Assembly (NCBI RefSeq): GCF_014203535.1
Contig: NZ_JACHJI010000008.1
Coordinates: forward strand, 248,001 to 312,000
Source: Streptomyces griseomycini
GTDB taxonomy: Bacteria; Actinomycetota; Actinomycetes; Streptomycetales; Streptomycetaceae
Direction: 5' to 3'
Length of the DNA stretch: 64,000 nucleotides
The position numbers were made by a program, and so were the translations under genes. The stretch's first letter is position 1. Each line of letters begins with the position of its first letter. Below are positions 8,058-16,908 of this stretch, piece after piece. The notes beneath the pieces were generated by a model that made no database searches, was not told the origin of the DNA, and was given only the letters and a program-made list of their open reading frames with translations.

Positions 8058-10670
8058 CTACTGCGGGGTCATCCGCTCCACCACGTCCGGGTGCTCCTTC
8101 AGCCAGGCGGCGACGGCCTCCTCCTCGTGACCCTGGCCGCGGTCCTTGATCTCGCGCTCCAGGGTGCCGAGCTCGTCCTCGGTCATCCTGAAGTTCTTGA
8201 TCCACTCCGTGAGCCGCGGGTACCGCTCGGGGAACTCCTCGCTCGCGATGGTGTGGATCGTGTTGCCCTCGCCGAAGAGCTTCTCGGGGTCCTTCAGCTT
8301 GGTCAGCTCGTACTCGCTGTACGCCCAGTGCGGCGACCAGAGGGTGACCGCGACGGGCTTCCTCTCGGCGTAGGCGCGCTTGAGCTCGGCCAGCATCGCG
8401 GGCGTGGAGCCGTCGACGACCTCGTACTCCTCGTCCAGGCCGTAGCCCGGCAGGACCTTCGTCTTCAGCAGGTTCATCTCACCGGTGCCCGGCTCGATGC
8501 CGATGATCCGCCCGTCGAAGAGGTCGGCCTTTCCCTTGAGGTCCTCGAGGGACTTCACGTCCTTGACGTAGGAGGGCACGGCGATCTCCAGCGAGGTCGG
8601 CTCGTACCAGGTGCCGAGGTCGGTGAGCTTGTCCTTGTTCGGCTCCCAGTAGTTCTTCTGGGCGTGCGGCAGCCAGGCGTCGAAGTTGAGGTCGAGGTCG
8701 CCGGAGGCGAGGCCGGTGTAGACCGGGCCGACGTCCATCTGCTTCAGGTTCAGCCGGTAGCCGCGCCGCTCGAGGACGTTCTTCCACAGGTAGGTGATGG
8801 CGACGTCCTCCTCCCAGGGGAACCAGGCCACGTCCAGCGGCCGCTTCGCCTCGGCGGGGGTGGCACCGGAGCCGACCGGGGCCAGCTCGTCGACGATGCC
8901 CGGGTTGTCCTTCAGCCAGGCGCGGACGGCGTCCTGCTGCCTGCCCTTGCCGGCCTTGTTGATCTCGGCCTCGAGGCCGGTGAGCTGCTCCTCGGTCATC
9001 GAGAAGTCCTTCAACCACTTGCCCACGAGCGGGTTGTCCTCGGCGAAGCCCTTGCGGGACAGCGTGTGCACGCCGTCGCCCTCGCCCCAGGAGCCCTTGG
9101 GGTCCTCCAGCTTCTTCAGGTCGTAGTCGCTGTACGCCCAGTGCGGCGACCAGAGCGTGACGACGACCGGTTCCTTCTTGCTGTAGGCCCGCTTCAGCTC
9201 GGCCAGCATCGCCGGCGTGGAGCTGTCGACGACCTCGTACTCCCCGTCCAGGCCGTACTCCTTGAGGACCTTGCTCTTGAGCAGGCCCATCATGCCGGCG
9301 CTGGACTCGATGCCGGTGATCCTGCCGCCGAAGAGGGACGCCCTGCCCTTGAGGTCCTCCAGCGAGTCGACGTCCTCCATGTACGCCGGGACGGACAGCT
9401 CCAGCGACGTCTCGTCGTACCAGGAGCCGAGGTCCTCCAGCTCGTCCCCGTACTTCTTCATGTACGGCTCGTGGGTGGTGGGCAGCCAGGCGTCCGTCTG
9501 GAAGTCGACGGTGCCCTGCGCGAGCGCGGTGTAGAGCGGGCCGGCCTCGAACTGCTCGGCCTCGACCTCGAAGCCGCGCCGCTCGAGGACCTCCTTCCAC
9601 AGGAAGGTGGAGGCGATGCCCTCGTCCCAGGGGATGTAGCCGATGGTGACCTTCTTGCCGTCGCCGACCCTCTCGCCGCCGGCGGTGGTGTCCGCGCCGC
9701 CGGCGTTGCCGCCGAAGAGGCCCGTGCCGCCCGCCACCAGGGCCAGGACGACGACGCCGATCACGGCGACCTGCGGGCGGGGCCGGTAGGACCAGATCTT
9801 CATCCCCTGGGCGGCGCGGGCCTTGGCGGCGGCGCGGCGGCCGAGCGGGGAGACCTGGGTGCCCAGGGCGCTGGTCATGCGGTCCAGGTAGATCGCCAGG
9901 ATGACGATGGCGATGCCGGACTCGGCACCGAGGCCGATGTTGAGCTGCCCGATGGCCTCGATCACCGCGCCGCCCAGGCCGCCGGTGCCGACCATGCCGG
10001 CGATCGCGGCCATGGACAGGCCGAGCATGATGACCTGGTTGACGCCCGCCATCACCGTGGGCAGCGCCAGCGGGAGCTGGACGCGCAGCAGGGTGTTGCG
10101 GGGCGTGGCGCCGAACGCCTCGGCGGCCTCGACGAGCTCCTTGTCGACCTGGCGGATGCCCAGCTCGGTCATGCGCACACCCGGCGCGAGCGCGAAGATC
10201 AGGGTGGCGACGATGCCCGGGGCGGGACCGGTCCCGAAGAACAGGATCGCCGGGATGAGGTAGATCATCGCGGGCAGCGTCTGCATGAAGTCCAGGACCG
10301 GCCGGACGAAGGCGCTGACCCGGTCCGAGCGGGCCGCCCAGATGCCCACGGGCACCGATATGACCAGCGCGATCACGGTGGCGACGATGACCAGCGACAA
10401 CGTCACCATCGAGTCCTCCCACAGTTCGAGGGAGTCCAGGAAGGCGAAGCCGGCGAAGGTGAGGACACCGGCGAAGGTGCCGCGCAGCCAGAAGGCGATC
10501 ACCGCGAAGATGCCGGCGAGCAGCAGCGGCTCGGGTGCCTGGAGGACGGCGTTGACACCGTCGTAGGCACCGGTGAAGACGGCCTTGAAGAAGTCGAACA
10601 GCCAGGTCACGTTGGCGAGCAGCCAGTCGACCGCGCTGTTGACCCAGTCGCCGAGCGGGATCCTAGGCAC
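8058..10670 (-). CDS. Glycine betaine/proline ABC transporter permease fused to two tandem substrate-binding domains
   Basis: An 870-residue fusion. Residues about 1-290 are a ProW/OpuAB-type permease with five or six membrane helices and the EAA loop (VEAAEAFGATPRNTLLRVQL). A further membrane helix near residue 300-320 leads into two OpuAC-type binding domains, about 345-610 and 620-870. The two domains repeat the same landmarks: IPWDEG / FPWEED, VDFQTDAWLP / LDLNFDAWLP and TLWSPHWAYS in each. The aromatic residues in these segments form the betaine-binding cage in known OpuAC proteins. GTG 10670 overlaps the end of the ATPase gene by 8 bases, so translation is coupled. It imports compatible solutes for osmoprotection. 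Single fused binding domains are known (OpuABC); a tandem pair on one chain is less usual. Confidence 0.93.
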   Translation of the reverse strand: MPRIPLGDWVNSAVDWLLANVTWLFDFFKAVFTGAYDGVNAVLQAPEPLLLAGIFAVIAFWLRGTFAGVLTFAGFAFLDSLELWEDSMVTLSLVIVATVIALVISVPVGIWAARSDRVSAFVRPVLDFMQTLPAMIYLIPAILFFGTGPAPGIVATLIFALAPGVRMTELGIRQVDKELVEAAEAFGATPRNTLLRVQLPLALPTVMAGVNQVIMLGLSMAAIAGMVGTGGLGGAVIEAIGQLNIGLGAESGIAIVILAIYLDRMTSALGTQVSPLGRRAAAKARAAQGMKIWSYRPRPQVAVIGVVVLALVAGGTGLFGGNAGGADTTAGGERVGDGKKVTIGYIPWDEGIASTFLWKEVLERRGFEVEAEQFEAGPLYTALAQGTVDFQTDAWLPTTHEPYMKKYGDELEDLGSWYDETSLELSVPAYMEDVDSLEDLKGRASLFGGRITGIESSAGMMGLLKSKVLKEYGLDGEYEVVDSSTPAMLAELKRAYSKKEPVVVTLWSPHWAYSDYDLKKLEDPKGSWGEGDGVHTLSRKGFAEDNPLVGKWLKDFSMTEEQLTGLEAEINKAGKGRQQDAVRAWLKDNPGIVDELAPVGSGATPAEAKRPLDVAWFPWEEDVAITYLWKNVLERRGYRLNLKQMDVGPVYTGLASGDLDLNFDAWLPHAQKNYWEPNKDKLTDLGTWYEPTSLEIAVPSYVKDVKSLEDLKGKADLFDGRIIGIEPGTGEMNLLKTKVLPGYGLDEEYEVVDGSTPAMLAELKRAYAERKPVAVTLWSPHWAYSEYELTKLKDPEKLFGEGNTIHTIASEEFPERYPRLTEWIKNFRMTEDELGTLEREIKDRGQGHEEEAVAAWLKEHPDVVERMTPQ

Positions 10671-11754
10671 GGGCCATCACCTTCTCGCCGCCCTTGTCCC
10701 GCGGGGAGTCGCAGGTGCCGGGGACCGCCTCCTCGTCGCCGAGGAAGCCGACGAGGCGCTGCCGGGGCACGACCCCGACGAGCGCGTCCTCCTCGTCCAG
10801 CACCGCCACGGGGTGCGGTACCCGGGCGCTGATCGCGCACAGGTCGGTGAACGGCGTCTCGGGCGTCGCGGTCTCGCAGCCGCAGTCGGCCTCGTCGCCG
10901 CGGACCTCGCGCTCCATCACCGCGCCGGCGGTGAGCACGCGGGAGCGGTCGACGTCCTGGGTGAAGGAGGCGACGTAGTCGTCGGCGGGGCGGATCAGGA
11001 TGTCCTGCGCGGTGCCGATCTGCACGATGCGGCCGTCGCGCATCACCGCGACGCGGTCGCCCAGGCGCATGGCCTCGTTGAGGTCGTGGGTGATGAAGAC
11101 GATCGTCTTCCTCAGCTTCTTCTGCAGTTCGATCAGCTGGTCCTGCATGTCGCGGCGGATCAGCGGGTCGAGCGCGCTGAAGGACTCGTCCATCAGCAGC
11201 AGGTCGGCGTCGGTGGCGAGCGCGCGGGCGAGGCCGACGCGCTGCTGCATGCCGCCGGACAGCTCGTCGGGCCACGACTTCTCCCAGCCGGCCAGACCGC
11301 ACAGGGCGAGCGCCTCGTCGGCGCGGCGTTCGCGCTCGGCGCGGGGCACGCCCTGCACTTCCAGGCCGTAGGCGGCGTTGTCGCGGACGCTGCGGTGCGG
11401 GAAGAGCGCGAAGTGCTGGAAGACCATGCTGATCTTCTTCGAGCGGACCTCGCGCAGCTGCCGGCCGGACAGCGCGGTCAGGTCCTGGCCCCCGAAGCGC
11501 ACCTGCCCGGCGGTCGGCTCCAGCAGACCGTTCAGCATCCGCAAGAGGGTGGACTTCCCGGACCCGGACAGGCCCATGACGACGAAGATCTCGCCGGGCT
11601 CCACGGTGAACGAGGCGTCGATGACGGCCGCGGTGGTGCCGTCGGCGCGCAGCTCCTCCCGGTCGGTCTCCTTCTTGCGCAGTCGTTCGACCGCCTGGTC
11701 CGGTCGTCTGCCGAACACCTTGTACAGATGCTCGGCCTCAAGCCTGGCTGACAC
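10663..11754 (-). CDS. proV: Glycine betaine/proline ABC transporter ATP-binding protein
   Basis: Cytoplasmic ATPase of 363 residues that powers the fused permease/binding protein encoded next. Walker A GLSGSGKST near residue 63, signature LSGGMQQRVGLARALA, Walker B LLLMDESFSALDP and the H-loop THDLNEAM are all intact. The C-terminal 90 residues form a partial CBS-type regulatory region, as in ProV/OpuAA proteins that sense ionic strength. The tail has a CGC pair near residue 302. GTG 11754 has GAGG upstream. It is the first gene of the two-gene operon and overlaps the second by 8 bases. A perfect 16-base palindrome lies about 165 bases upstream. Confidence 0.93.
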   Translation of the reverse strand: MSARLEAEHLYKVFGRRPDQAVERLRKKETDREELRADGTTAAVIDASFTVEPGEIFVVMGLSGSGKSTLLRMLNGLLEPTAGQVRFGGQDLTALSGRQLREVRSKKISMVFQHFALFPHRSVRDNAAYGLEVQGVPRAERERRADEALALCGLAGWEKSWPDELSGGMQQRVGLARALATDADLLLMDESFSALDPLIRRDMQDQLIELQKKLRKTIVFITHDLNEAMRLGDRVAVMRDGRIVQIGTAQDILIRPADDYVASFTQDVDRSRVLTAGAVMEREVRGDEADCGCETATPETPFTDLCAISARVPHPVAVLDEEDALVGVVPRQRLVGFLGDEEAVPGTCDSPRDKGGEKVMARA

Positions 11755-11917
11755 GCGTACCTCTTGTCTCGACGGCAATGGCAAGGAGCGATGCGCGGCG
11801 GACGGTTCACACGGTCCGGACAGTTGAATCTGCAACCGGCATCGCTCCGGGGCCGCGCCTCCCCGGTTTTGCACAGGGCAAACACGTTCGTGCGCCGCCT
11901 CACACCGGCACCGCAGG

Positions 11918-11933
11918 ACGCAACGCGTTGCGT
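11918..11933. promoter_or_regulatory. Perfect 16-base palindrome ACGCAACGCGTTGCGT
   Basis: Fully self-complementary site in the 231-base region between the divergent betaine transporter operon and the exonuclease gene. Position and symmetry fit an operator. The binding protein is unknown. Confidence 0.5.
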
Positions 11934-11985
11934 GAAGCGCACAGCCGTGTCCGCGCACCGCGGGGCGCTGTCGGTGGCGTACGGC

Positions 11986-12918
11986 ATGATGCGGAACGTG
12001 ACCGGACGACTGATGCTCCTCGACACCGCCTCCCTGTACTTCCGCGCCTACTTCGGCGTCCCGGAGTCCGTCAGGGCCCCGGACGGCACGCCGGTGAACG
12101 CCGTGCGCGGGTTGCTCGACTTCGTCGACCGCCTGGTGAAGGACCACCGGCCGGACCGCCTGGTGGCCTGCATGGACGCCGACTGGCGCCCGCACTGGCG
12201 GGTGGAGCTGATCCCCTCCTACAAGGCGCACCGCGTCGTGGCGGAGCACGCGGCGGGTCCGGACCAGGAGGAGGTGCCCGACACGCTCTCCCCCCAGGTC
12301 CCGGTCATCGAGGCGGTCCTGGACGCGATCGGCATCGCACGCGTGGGGGTCGCGGAGTACGAGGCGGACGACGTGATCGGCACGTTCACCGCCCGGGCCG
12401 GGGGACCGGTCGACATCGTCACCGGCGACCGCGACCTGTACCAGCTGGTGGACGACGCGCGCGGGGTGCGGGTGCTGTATCCGCTGAAGGGCGTCGGCAC
12501 GCTCCAGGTCACCGACGAGGCCGTGCTGCGCGAGAAGTATGGGGTGGACGGCCGGGGGTACGCGGATCTGGCGCTGCTGCGCGGTGACCCGAGCGACGGC
12601 CTGCCGGGCGTGCCGGGCATCGGGGAGAAGACGGCCGCCAAGCTGCTGGCCGAGTTCGGCGACCTGGCCGGGATCCTGGCGGCCGTGGACGACCCGCGGG
12701 CGAAGCTCACGCCGTCGCAGCGCAGGCGTCTGGACGTGGCGCGGCCGTACCTCGCGGTCGCTCCCAAAGTCGTCCGGGTCGCGGACGACGTCCCGCTCCC
12801 GGACGTCGACACGGCGCTGCCGGGTGCGCCGCGCGACCCGGCCGCGGTGGAGTCCCTGGCGGCCCGCTGGGGCCTCGGGGGGTCGTTGCAGCGCCTGCTG
12901 ACGACCCTCGCGGGGTGA
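11986..12918 (+). CDS. 5'-3' exonuclease (PolI N-terminal/FEN-like nuclease)
   Basis: Stand-alone homologue of the DNA polymerase I 5' nuclease domain, about 310 residues, acting on flaps and RNA primers during replication and repair. The metal-binding carboxylates appear in MLLDTASLYFRAY, CMDADWRPHWR, EYEADDVIG and VTGDRDLYQL. The helix-hairpin-helix GLPGVPGIGEKTAAKLLAEFG follows near residue 205. Three in-frame starts are close together (ATG 11986, ATG 11989, GTG 11998) and none has a good ribosome site. I took the longest of the three. It is divergent from the betaine transporter and has no operon partner. Confidence 0.9.
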   Translation: MMRNVTGRLMLLDTASLYFRAYFGVPESVRAPDGTPVNAVRGLLDFVDRLVKDHRPDRLVACMDADWRPHWRVELIPSYKAHRVVAEHAAGPDQEEVPDTLSPQVPVIEAVLDAIGIARVGVAEYEADDVIGTFTARAGGPVDIVTGDRDLYQLVDDARGVRVLYPLKGVGTLQVTDEAVLREKYGVDGRGYADLALLRGDPSDGLPGVPGIGEKTAAKLLAEFGDLAGILAAVDDPRAKLTPSQRRRLDVARPYLAVAPKVVRVADDVPLPDVDTALPGAPRDPAAVESLAARWGLGGSLQRLLTTLAG

Positions 12919-12996
12919 GCCGCGCGCGTCCTCAGCCGTCGGTGAACCGGACCGGCCTCCCGCCGACGGGGCGTCGACCACGAACGGAGTGCTAAC

Positions 12997-13010
12997 TTAG
13001 GTAAACCTAA
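12997..13010. promoter_or_regulatory. Iron box upstream of the siderophore-interacting protein gene
   Basis: TTAGGTAAACCTAA has perfect TTAGGT/ACCTAA arms and matches the core of the DmdR/IdeR iron box of actinobacteria. It sits 22 bases before the start codon, so iron-loaded DmdR would block transcription. Confidence 0.85.
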
Positions 13011-13032
13011 CCACCACCGCTGGGAGGCCCGC

Positions 13033-13878
13033 ATGGCAGAGCGACCGGCACGTGCTCCGCGCACGCCGTACACCGCCGAGGTCGTCCGCACCGAGCGGCT
13101 GACCCCGCACGTGCACCGCGTGGTGCTCGGCGGCGAGGGACTCGCCGGCCTCGCGGCGGACACCTGCACCGACCACTACGTCAAGCTGCTGTTCCCGGCC
13201 GCGGGGGCGACCTACCCGGAACCCTTCGACCTGCAGCGCATCCGGGACGAGTTCCCGCGCGAGCAGTGGCCGGTGACCCGGACGTACACCGTGCGCCAGT
13301 GGGACGCCGAGCACCGCGAGATGACCCTGGACTTCGTGATCCACGGGGACGAGGGCCTGGCCGGCCCCTGGGCGGCGAACGCCCGGCCGGGCGAGGTCGT
13401 GCGGTTCCTCGGGCCGGGCGGCGCCTACGCTCCGGACCCGGCCGCCGACTGGCATCTGCTCGTCGGCGACGAGAGCGCGCTGCCCGCGATCGCCCGTTCC
13501 CTGGAGGCGCTGCCGCAGGGCTGCGAGGCGTACGCCTTCGTGGAGGTCGCCGGGCCCGAGGAGGAGCAGAAGATCGACTCCGACGTGGAGATCCGCTGGC
13601 TGCACCGCGGGGGCCGCCCCGTCGGCGAGGCGCTGGTGGAAGCCGTGCGGGAGCTGGACTTCCCCGAGGGCCGGGTGCACGCCTTCGTGCACGGCGAGGC
13701 CCACTTCGTGAAGGAGCTGCGCCGCCTGCTGCGGGTCGAGCGCGGGATCCCGCGCGAGGACCTGTCGATCTCCGGTTACTGGCGGCTCGGCCACAACGAG
13801 GACGGCTGGCAGGCCTCCAAGCGGGAGTGGAACGCACGCGTCGAGGCAGAGCAGGAGGGGGCGGAAGCCTCTTCCTGA
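13033..13878 (+). CDS. Siderophore-interacting protein (ViuB/SIP family FAD-binding reductase)
   Basis: Ferric-siderophore reductase of 281 residues that releases iron in the cytosol. An N-terminal flavin-binding beta barrel contains WPVTRTYTVRQWD (the FAD-binding RxYTxR motif, near residue 83). A C-terminal NAD(P)H-binding domain starts at about residue 150 (LLVGDESALPAIARSLEALP). SGYWRLGHNEDGW near residue 255 is characteristic of the family. ATG 13033 has a GGGAGG site 7 bases before it. The iron box just upstream places it in the DmdR iron-starvation regulon. No siderophore synthesis or uptake genes are adjacent, so it probably serves importers encoded elsewhere. Confidence 0.93.
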   Translation: MAERPARAPRTPYTAEVVRTERLTPHVHRVVLGGEGLAGLAADTCTDHYVKLLFPAAGATYPEPFDLQRIRDEFPREQWPVTRTYTVRQWDAEHREMTLDFVIHGDEGLAGPWAANARPGEVVRFLGPGGAYAPDPAADWHLLVGDESALPAIARSLEALPQGCEAYAFVEVAGPEEEQKIDSDVEIRWLHRGGRPVGEALVEAVRELDFPEGRVHAFVHGEAHFVKELRRLLRVERGIPREDLSISGYWRLGHNEDGWQASKREWNARVEAEQEGAEASS

Positions 13879-14003
13879 CCTCCCGGTTCCGCCCGGGACG
13901 CGCCGCGTCACCGACGCCGGCCGGGTGAACCGGGGCCCCGTGCCGGCCCGGGGCGGCGTGGCGGGCCGGTTCCGGACGGACCGCTGCCCGATGATCCGGG
14001 CAC

Positions 14004-14300
14004 GTGGCACACACCTTCGAAGAGCTCGTGGCCAAGCAGCGCGCGGCGGACGAGGCACACACCCGGGTACGACAGCTGGAGGAGGCCTACGGCCCGCCCG
14101 CCCGGGCCGAGTGGAGCGGGCAGCAGACCACCACCTGGGAGACCGCCTGGCGGGCCTGGCGCGATCTGGCGCGGGACGTCCGGGTCGCGGTGAACGAGTA
14201 CGCGCGCGCCGAGGGCCTGCCGCGCCACGAGGTCGAGGCCCGGGTGCAGCGGGCGGTACGGCACGGGGAGCAGGGCGGGACGGACGCCCCGGACGCGTAG
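14004..14300 (+). CDS. Conserved hypothetical protein, 98 aa, helical
   Basis: Small, charged and predicted largely helical protein with no membrane segment and no motif that I recognise. It has alternating basic and acidic residues (FEELVAKQRAADEAHTRVRQ) and a tryptophan-rich middle (WETAWRAWRDLARDV). Start is GTG 14004. I believe homologues occur at this position in other Streptomyces. It lies 51 bases before the pseudouridine synthase, on the same strand, so the two may be cotranscribed. Function unknown. Confidence 0.7.
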   Translation: MAHTFEELVAKQRAADEAHTRVRQLEEAYGPPARAEWSGQQTTTWETAWRAWRDLARDVRVAVNEYARAEGLPRHEVEARVQRAVRHGEQGGTDAPDA

Positions 14301-14351
14301 CGCCCCGCCCGGCACCCCCGCTCGCGGCCCGGCCTCGTACCCTTGCTCGCT

Positions 14352-15302
14352 GTGAGACGCAGACGCCCGGCCCCGCCCTCCCCCCTGCCGCAGCGCGACG
14401 GCGTGGACCCGGTGCGGGTGCGGCTGCCCGCCGGGGGGCCGGGGGCCACGGTGCGGGAGCACCTGGTGGGGCGGCTCGCGGCCGGGCCCGGTGTCGTCGA
14501 CGGGATGTTCGCCGCGGGGCTGGTCGTCGGGGCGGACGGGCGGGCCGTGCCGGCCGACGCCCCGTACGTGCCCGGCATGTTCGTGTGGTTCCACCGGGAG
14601 CTGCCCGAGGAGGTGCCGGTGCCCTTCCCGCTGGAGGTCGTCCACCGGGACGAACACATCGTCGTCGTCGACAAGCCCCACTTCCTGGCCACGACCCCGC
14701 GCGGCGGCCATGTCGCCCAGACGGCGCTCGCCCGGCTGCGCCTCGAGCTCGGCGTTCCGGAGCTCGGTGCCGCGCACCGCCTGGACCGGCTCACCGCGGG
14801 GCTGGTGCTGTTCACGGTGCGCCCCGAGGAGCGCGGCGCGTACCAGACGCTGTTCCGCGACCGGCGGGTGCGCAAGGAGTACGAGGCCGTCGCCCCCCAC
14901 GACCCCGGGCTGGAGCTGCCCCGGACCGTGCGCAGCCGGATCGTGAAGGAGCGCGGGGTGCTCGCCGCCCGGGAGGTCGCGGGCGAGCCGAACGCGCTGA
15001 CCCGCGTCGAGCTCGCCGAGCACCGGGCGGACGGCCTGGGCCGGTACCGGCTGGTGCCCGGCACCGGGCAGACGCACCAGCTGCGGGTGCACATGAACGC
15101 CCTGGGCGTGCCGATCCTCGGCGACCCGCTGTATCCCGAGGTGACCGGCCCCGTCCCGGCCGGTGACTTCCGGCGCCCGCTGCAGCTACTGGCGCGGTCC
15201 CTGGAGTTCACCGATCCGGTGACGGGCGTGGAGCACCGGTTCACCAGCCGCCGGGGGCTCGCGGCGTGGTCCTCGTACGAGGACTGGGCCGCCGGTCAGT
15301 AG
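14352..15302 (+). CDS. RluA-family RNA pseudouridine synthase
   Basis: Converts specific uridines in rRNA or tRNA to pseudouridine. It has about 316 residues. The catalytic aspartate lies in the signature HRLDRLTAGL near residue 138. EVVHRDEHIVVVDKPHFLATTP opens the catalytic domain, and GTGQTHQLRVHMNALGVPILGDPLYP is the conserved motif near residue 235. The first 90 residues resemble a degenerate S4-like RNA-binding region. I chose GTG 14352; a TTG at 14343 is also in frame. The 3' end overlaps the convergent P450 gene by 7 bases. The target uridine is unknown. Confidence 0.9.
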   Translation: MRRRRPAPPSPLPQRDGVDPVRVRLPAGGPGATVREHLVGRLAAGPGVVDGMFAAGLVVGADGRAVPADAPYVPGMFVWFHRELPEEVPVPFPLEVVHRDEHIVVVDKPHFLATTPRGGHVAQTALARLRLELGVPELGAAHRLDRLTAGLVLFTVRPEERGAYQTLFRDRRVRKEYEAVAPHDPGLELPRTVRSRIVKERGVLAAREVAGEPNALTRVELAEHRADGLGRYRLVPGTGQTHQLRVHMNALGVPILGDPLYPEVTGPVPAGDFRRPLQLLARSLEFTDPVTGVEHRFTSRRGLAAWSSYEDWAAGQ

Positions 15303-16849
15303 CCGCGCCACCAGAGCAGGAAGCGCCGCCACGCACCCCGCGGCCGGACCGGTTCCGCCGTCGGCTGCGGCGGTGGCACCGACCCGGGCTCCGGGGCCGG
15401 CACCGCCGCGGGCCGCGGGGCGGGGGCGGTGCGCTGCCCGGACGGCGCCGCCGGTGCGGAGGGCGCGGGGACCGGCGCGGGCTGCGGCCGGGCGGCGCCG
15501 ATGTGCCAGTCCTGCTGCGGGGGCGACTCGTTCTGGTGGCTCGGCCGCTGCCTCACGTCCTGCTGCGGCCGCGGGGTGAACCGGACGGGCAGCGACACGA
15601 GATGACGCGAGGCGATGGACTCGGTGTATTCCAACTCGTCCTCGTCCACGTCGAGTTCGACGTCGGGCAGTCGCATGAGCAGCGCGTCGACGCCGACTTC
15701 GGCGATGAGGCGGCCGATGTCCTGGCCGGGACACTCGTGCATGCCACCGCCGAAGGCGAGGTGCGAGCGATTGCCCTGCATGTCGGCGGTCGGGTCGGGA
15801 CGCACCCGGGGGTCGACGTTGGCCGGTGCGGGTGCGAACAGCAGTCCGTCGCCCTTGCGGATGCGCTGACCGCCGAGTTCCGTGTCCTGCTTGGCGTAGT
15901 AGGCGAAGATGGTGCTGAACGGCGGCTCGTCCCAGAGGAGTTGTTCCACCGCCTGGGGCACGGTCATCTGACCGCCGTTGAGCTGGGAGCGGAAGCGCGG
16001 GTCGATCAGCACCTGGCGCAGCACGTTGGCGAGGAGGTTGGCGGTGGCCTCGTAGGCGGCGATGAGCACCACTCTGAGGTGCTGGCTGACCTCCTCGTCG
16101 GTCAGCCCGGCCGGATGGCTGACGAGGTGACCGGCGAAGTCGTCCAGCGGCTCCACCCGGCGGCGGGCGGTGAGGCGTTCCAGGGCCTCCATCACGTAGG
16201 CGTTGCTCGCGATCGCGGTCTCGGTGCCGCGGATCATGTCACGGGCGGCCTCGACCATGCGGTCTTCGTACGCGTCGGGCATGCCGAGGACGTGGCACAT
16301 CACGGCCATCGGCAGGTGCTCGGCGTACTGACCGACCAGGTCGGCCTCGCCCGCCTCGCAGAACCGGTTGACGACGCGCTGGACGCTGCGGTTGACGTGC
16401 CGGCGCAGGCCGCGGAAGTCGGTGGCCGCCACGGCGGCGTCGATGGCGCCGCGCCACCGCCGGTGCTCCTCGCCCTCGGCGTGGGCGCACATCGGCTGCC
16501 AGGCGATGTGCGGCATCAGGGGGTGGTCGGGCTTGACCAGGCCGTCCCGGAGCGCGGACCAGATGCGGCTGTCCTTGCAGAACTGCGCCGGGCTGCGCAC
16601 CAGCTGCTGGCTCTCGGCGTGGCCGAGCACCACCCACAGCGGAACGTCGTCGTGGACGAGCACGGGCGCCACCGGGCCGTGCTCGGCCCGCAGTTCCTCG
16701 TAGAGCTTCTTCAGGTCGTCCGACCGGTGCAGCCGGGCCAGCCCTCCGGGGCCCGGGCCGTGCGCGGGGCACCCGGGGGGCGGGCCGGGCCGGGGGACGT
16801 CCGTGCCGGCCGGGGAGTCCGACGTCAGGGGGTGGGATTCAGGCGTCAC
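15296..16849 (-). CDS. cvnE9: Conservon cytochrome P450 (CvnE type, CYP157-like) lacking the ExxR motif
   Basis: P450 of 517 residues that ends a five-gene conservon. The heme-binding loop FGGGMHECPG is intact, with Cys373 as thiolate ligand. The K-helix motif ExxR, near universal in P450s, is replaced by EQLLW at residues 302-306, as I recall for the CYP157 family of S. coelicolor. The I-helix reads LIAAYEATANLL, without the usual acid-Thr pair. After about residue 425 a Pro/Ala-rich tail of some 90 residues ends in an aromatic peptide (WRRFLLWWRGY) that could contact the membrane. GTG 16849; 59 bases after the GTPase gene. It matches rarE of cvn9. Substrate unknown; a non-catalytic or signalling role is possible. 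Confidence 0.9.
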   Translation of the reverse strand: MTPESHPLTSDSPAGTDVPRPGPPPGCPAHGPGPGGLARLHRSDDLKKLYEELRAEHGPVAPVLVHDDVPLWVVLGHAESQQLVRSPAQFCKDSRIWSALRDGLVKPDHPLMPHIAWQPMCAHAEGEEHRRWRGAIDAAVAATDFRGLRRHVNRSVQRVVNRFCEAGEADLVGQYAEHLPMAVMCHVLGMPDAYEDRMVEAARDMIRGTETAIASNAYVMEALERLTARRRVEPLDDFAGHLVSHPAGLTDEEVSQHLRVVLIAAYEATANLLANVLRQVLIDPRFRSQLNGGQMTVPQAVEQLLWDEPPFSTIFAYYAKQDTELGGQRIRKGDGLLFAPAPANVDPRVRPDPTADMQGNRSHLAFGGGMHECPGQDIGRLIAEVGVDALLMRLPDVELDVDEDELEYTESIASRHLVSLPVRFTPRPQQDVRQRPSHQNESPPQQDWHIGAARPQPAPVPAPSAPAAPSGQRTAPAPRPAAVPAPEPGSVPPPQPTAEPVRPRGAWRRFLLWWRGY

Positions 16850-16908
16850 TGTGGTCGCTCCGGAGAAGGGGAAAGGCAGAGGTCTGGGAAGGCGCGGGAT
16901 CCCGCGCG

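Noticed and set aside
7908..10832. A 974-codon open frame on the plus strand
   Set aside because: Antisense to the betaine permease fusion; it lacks any recognisable domain.
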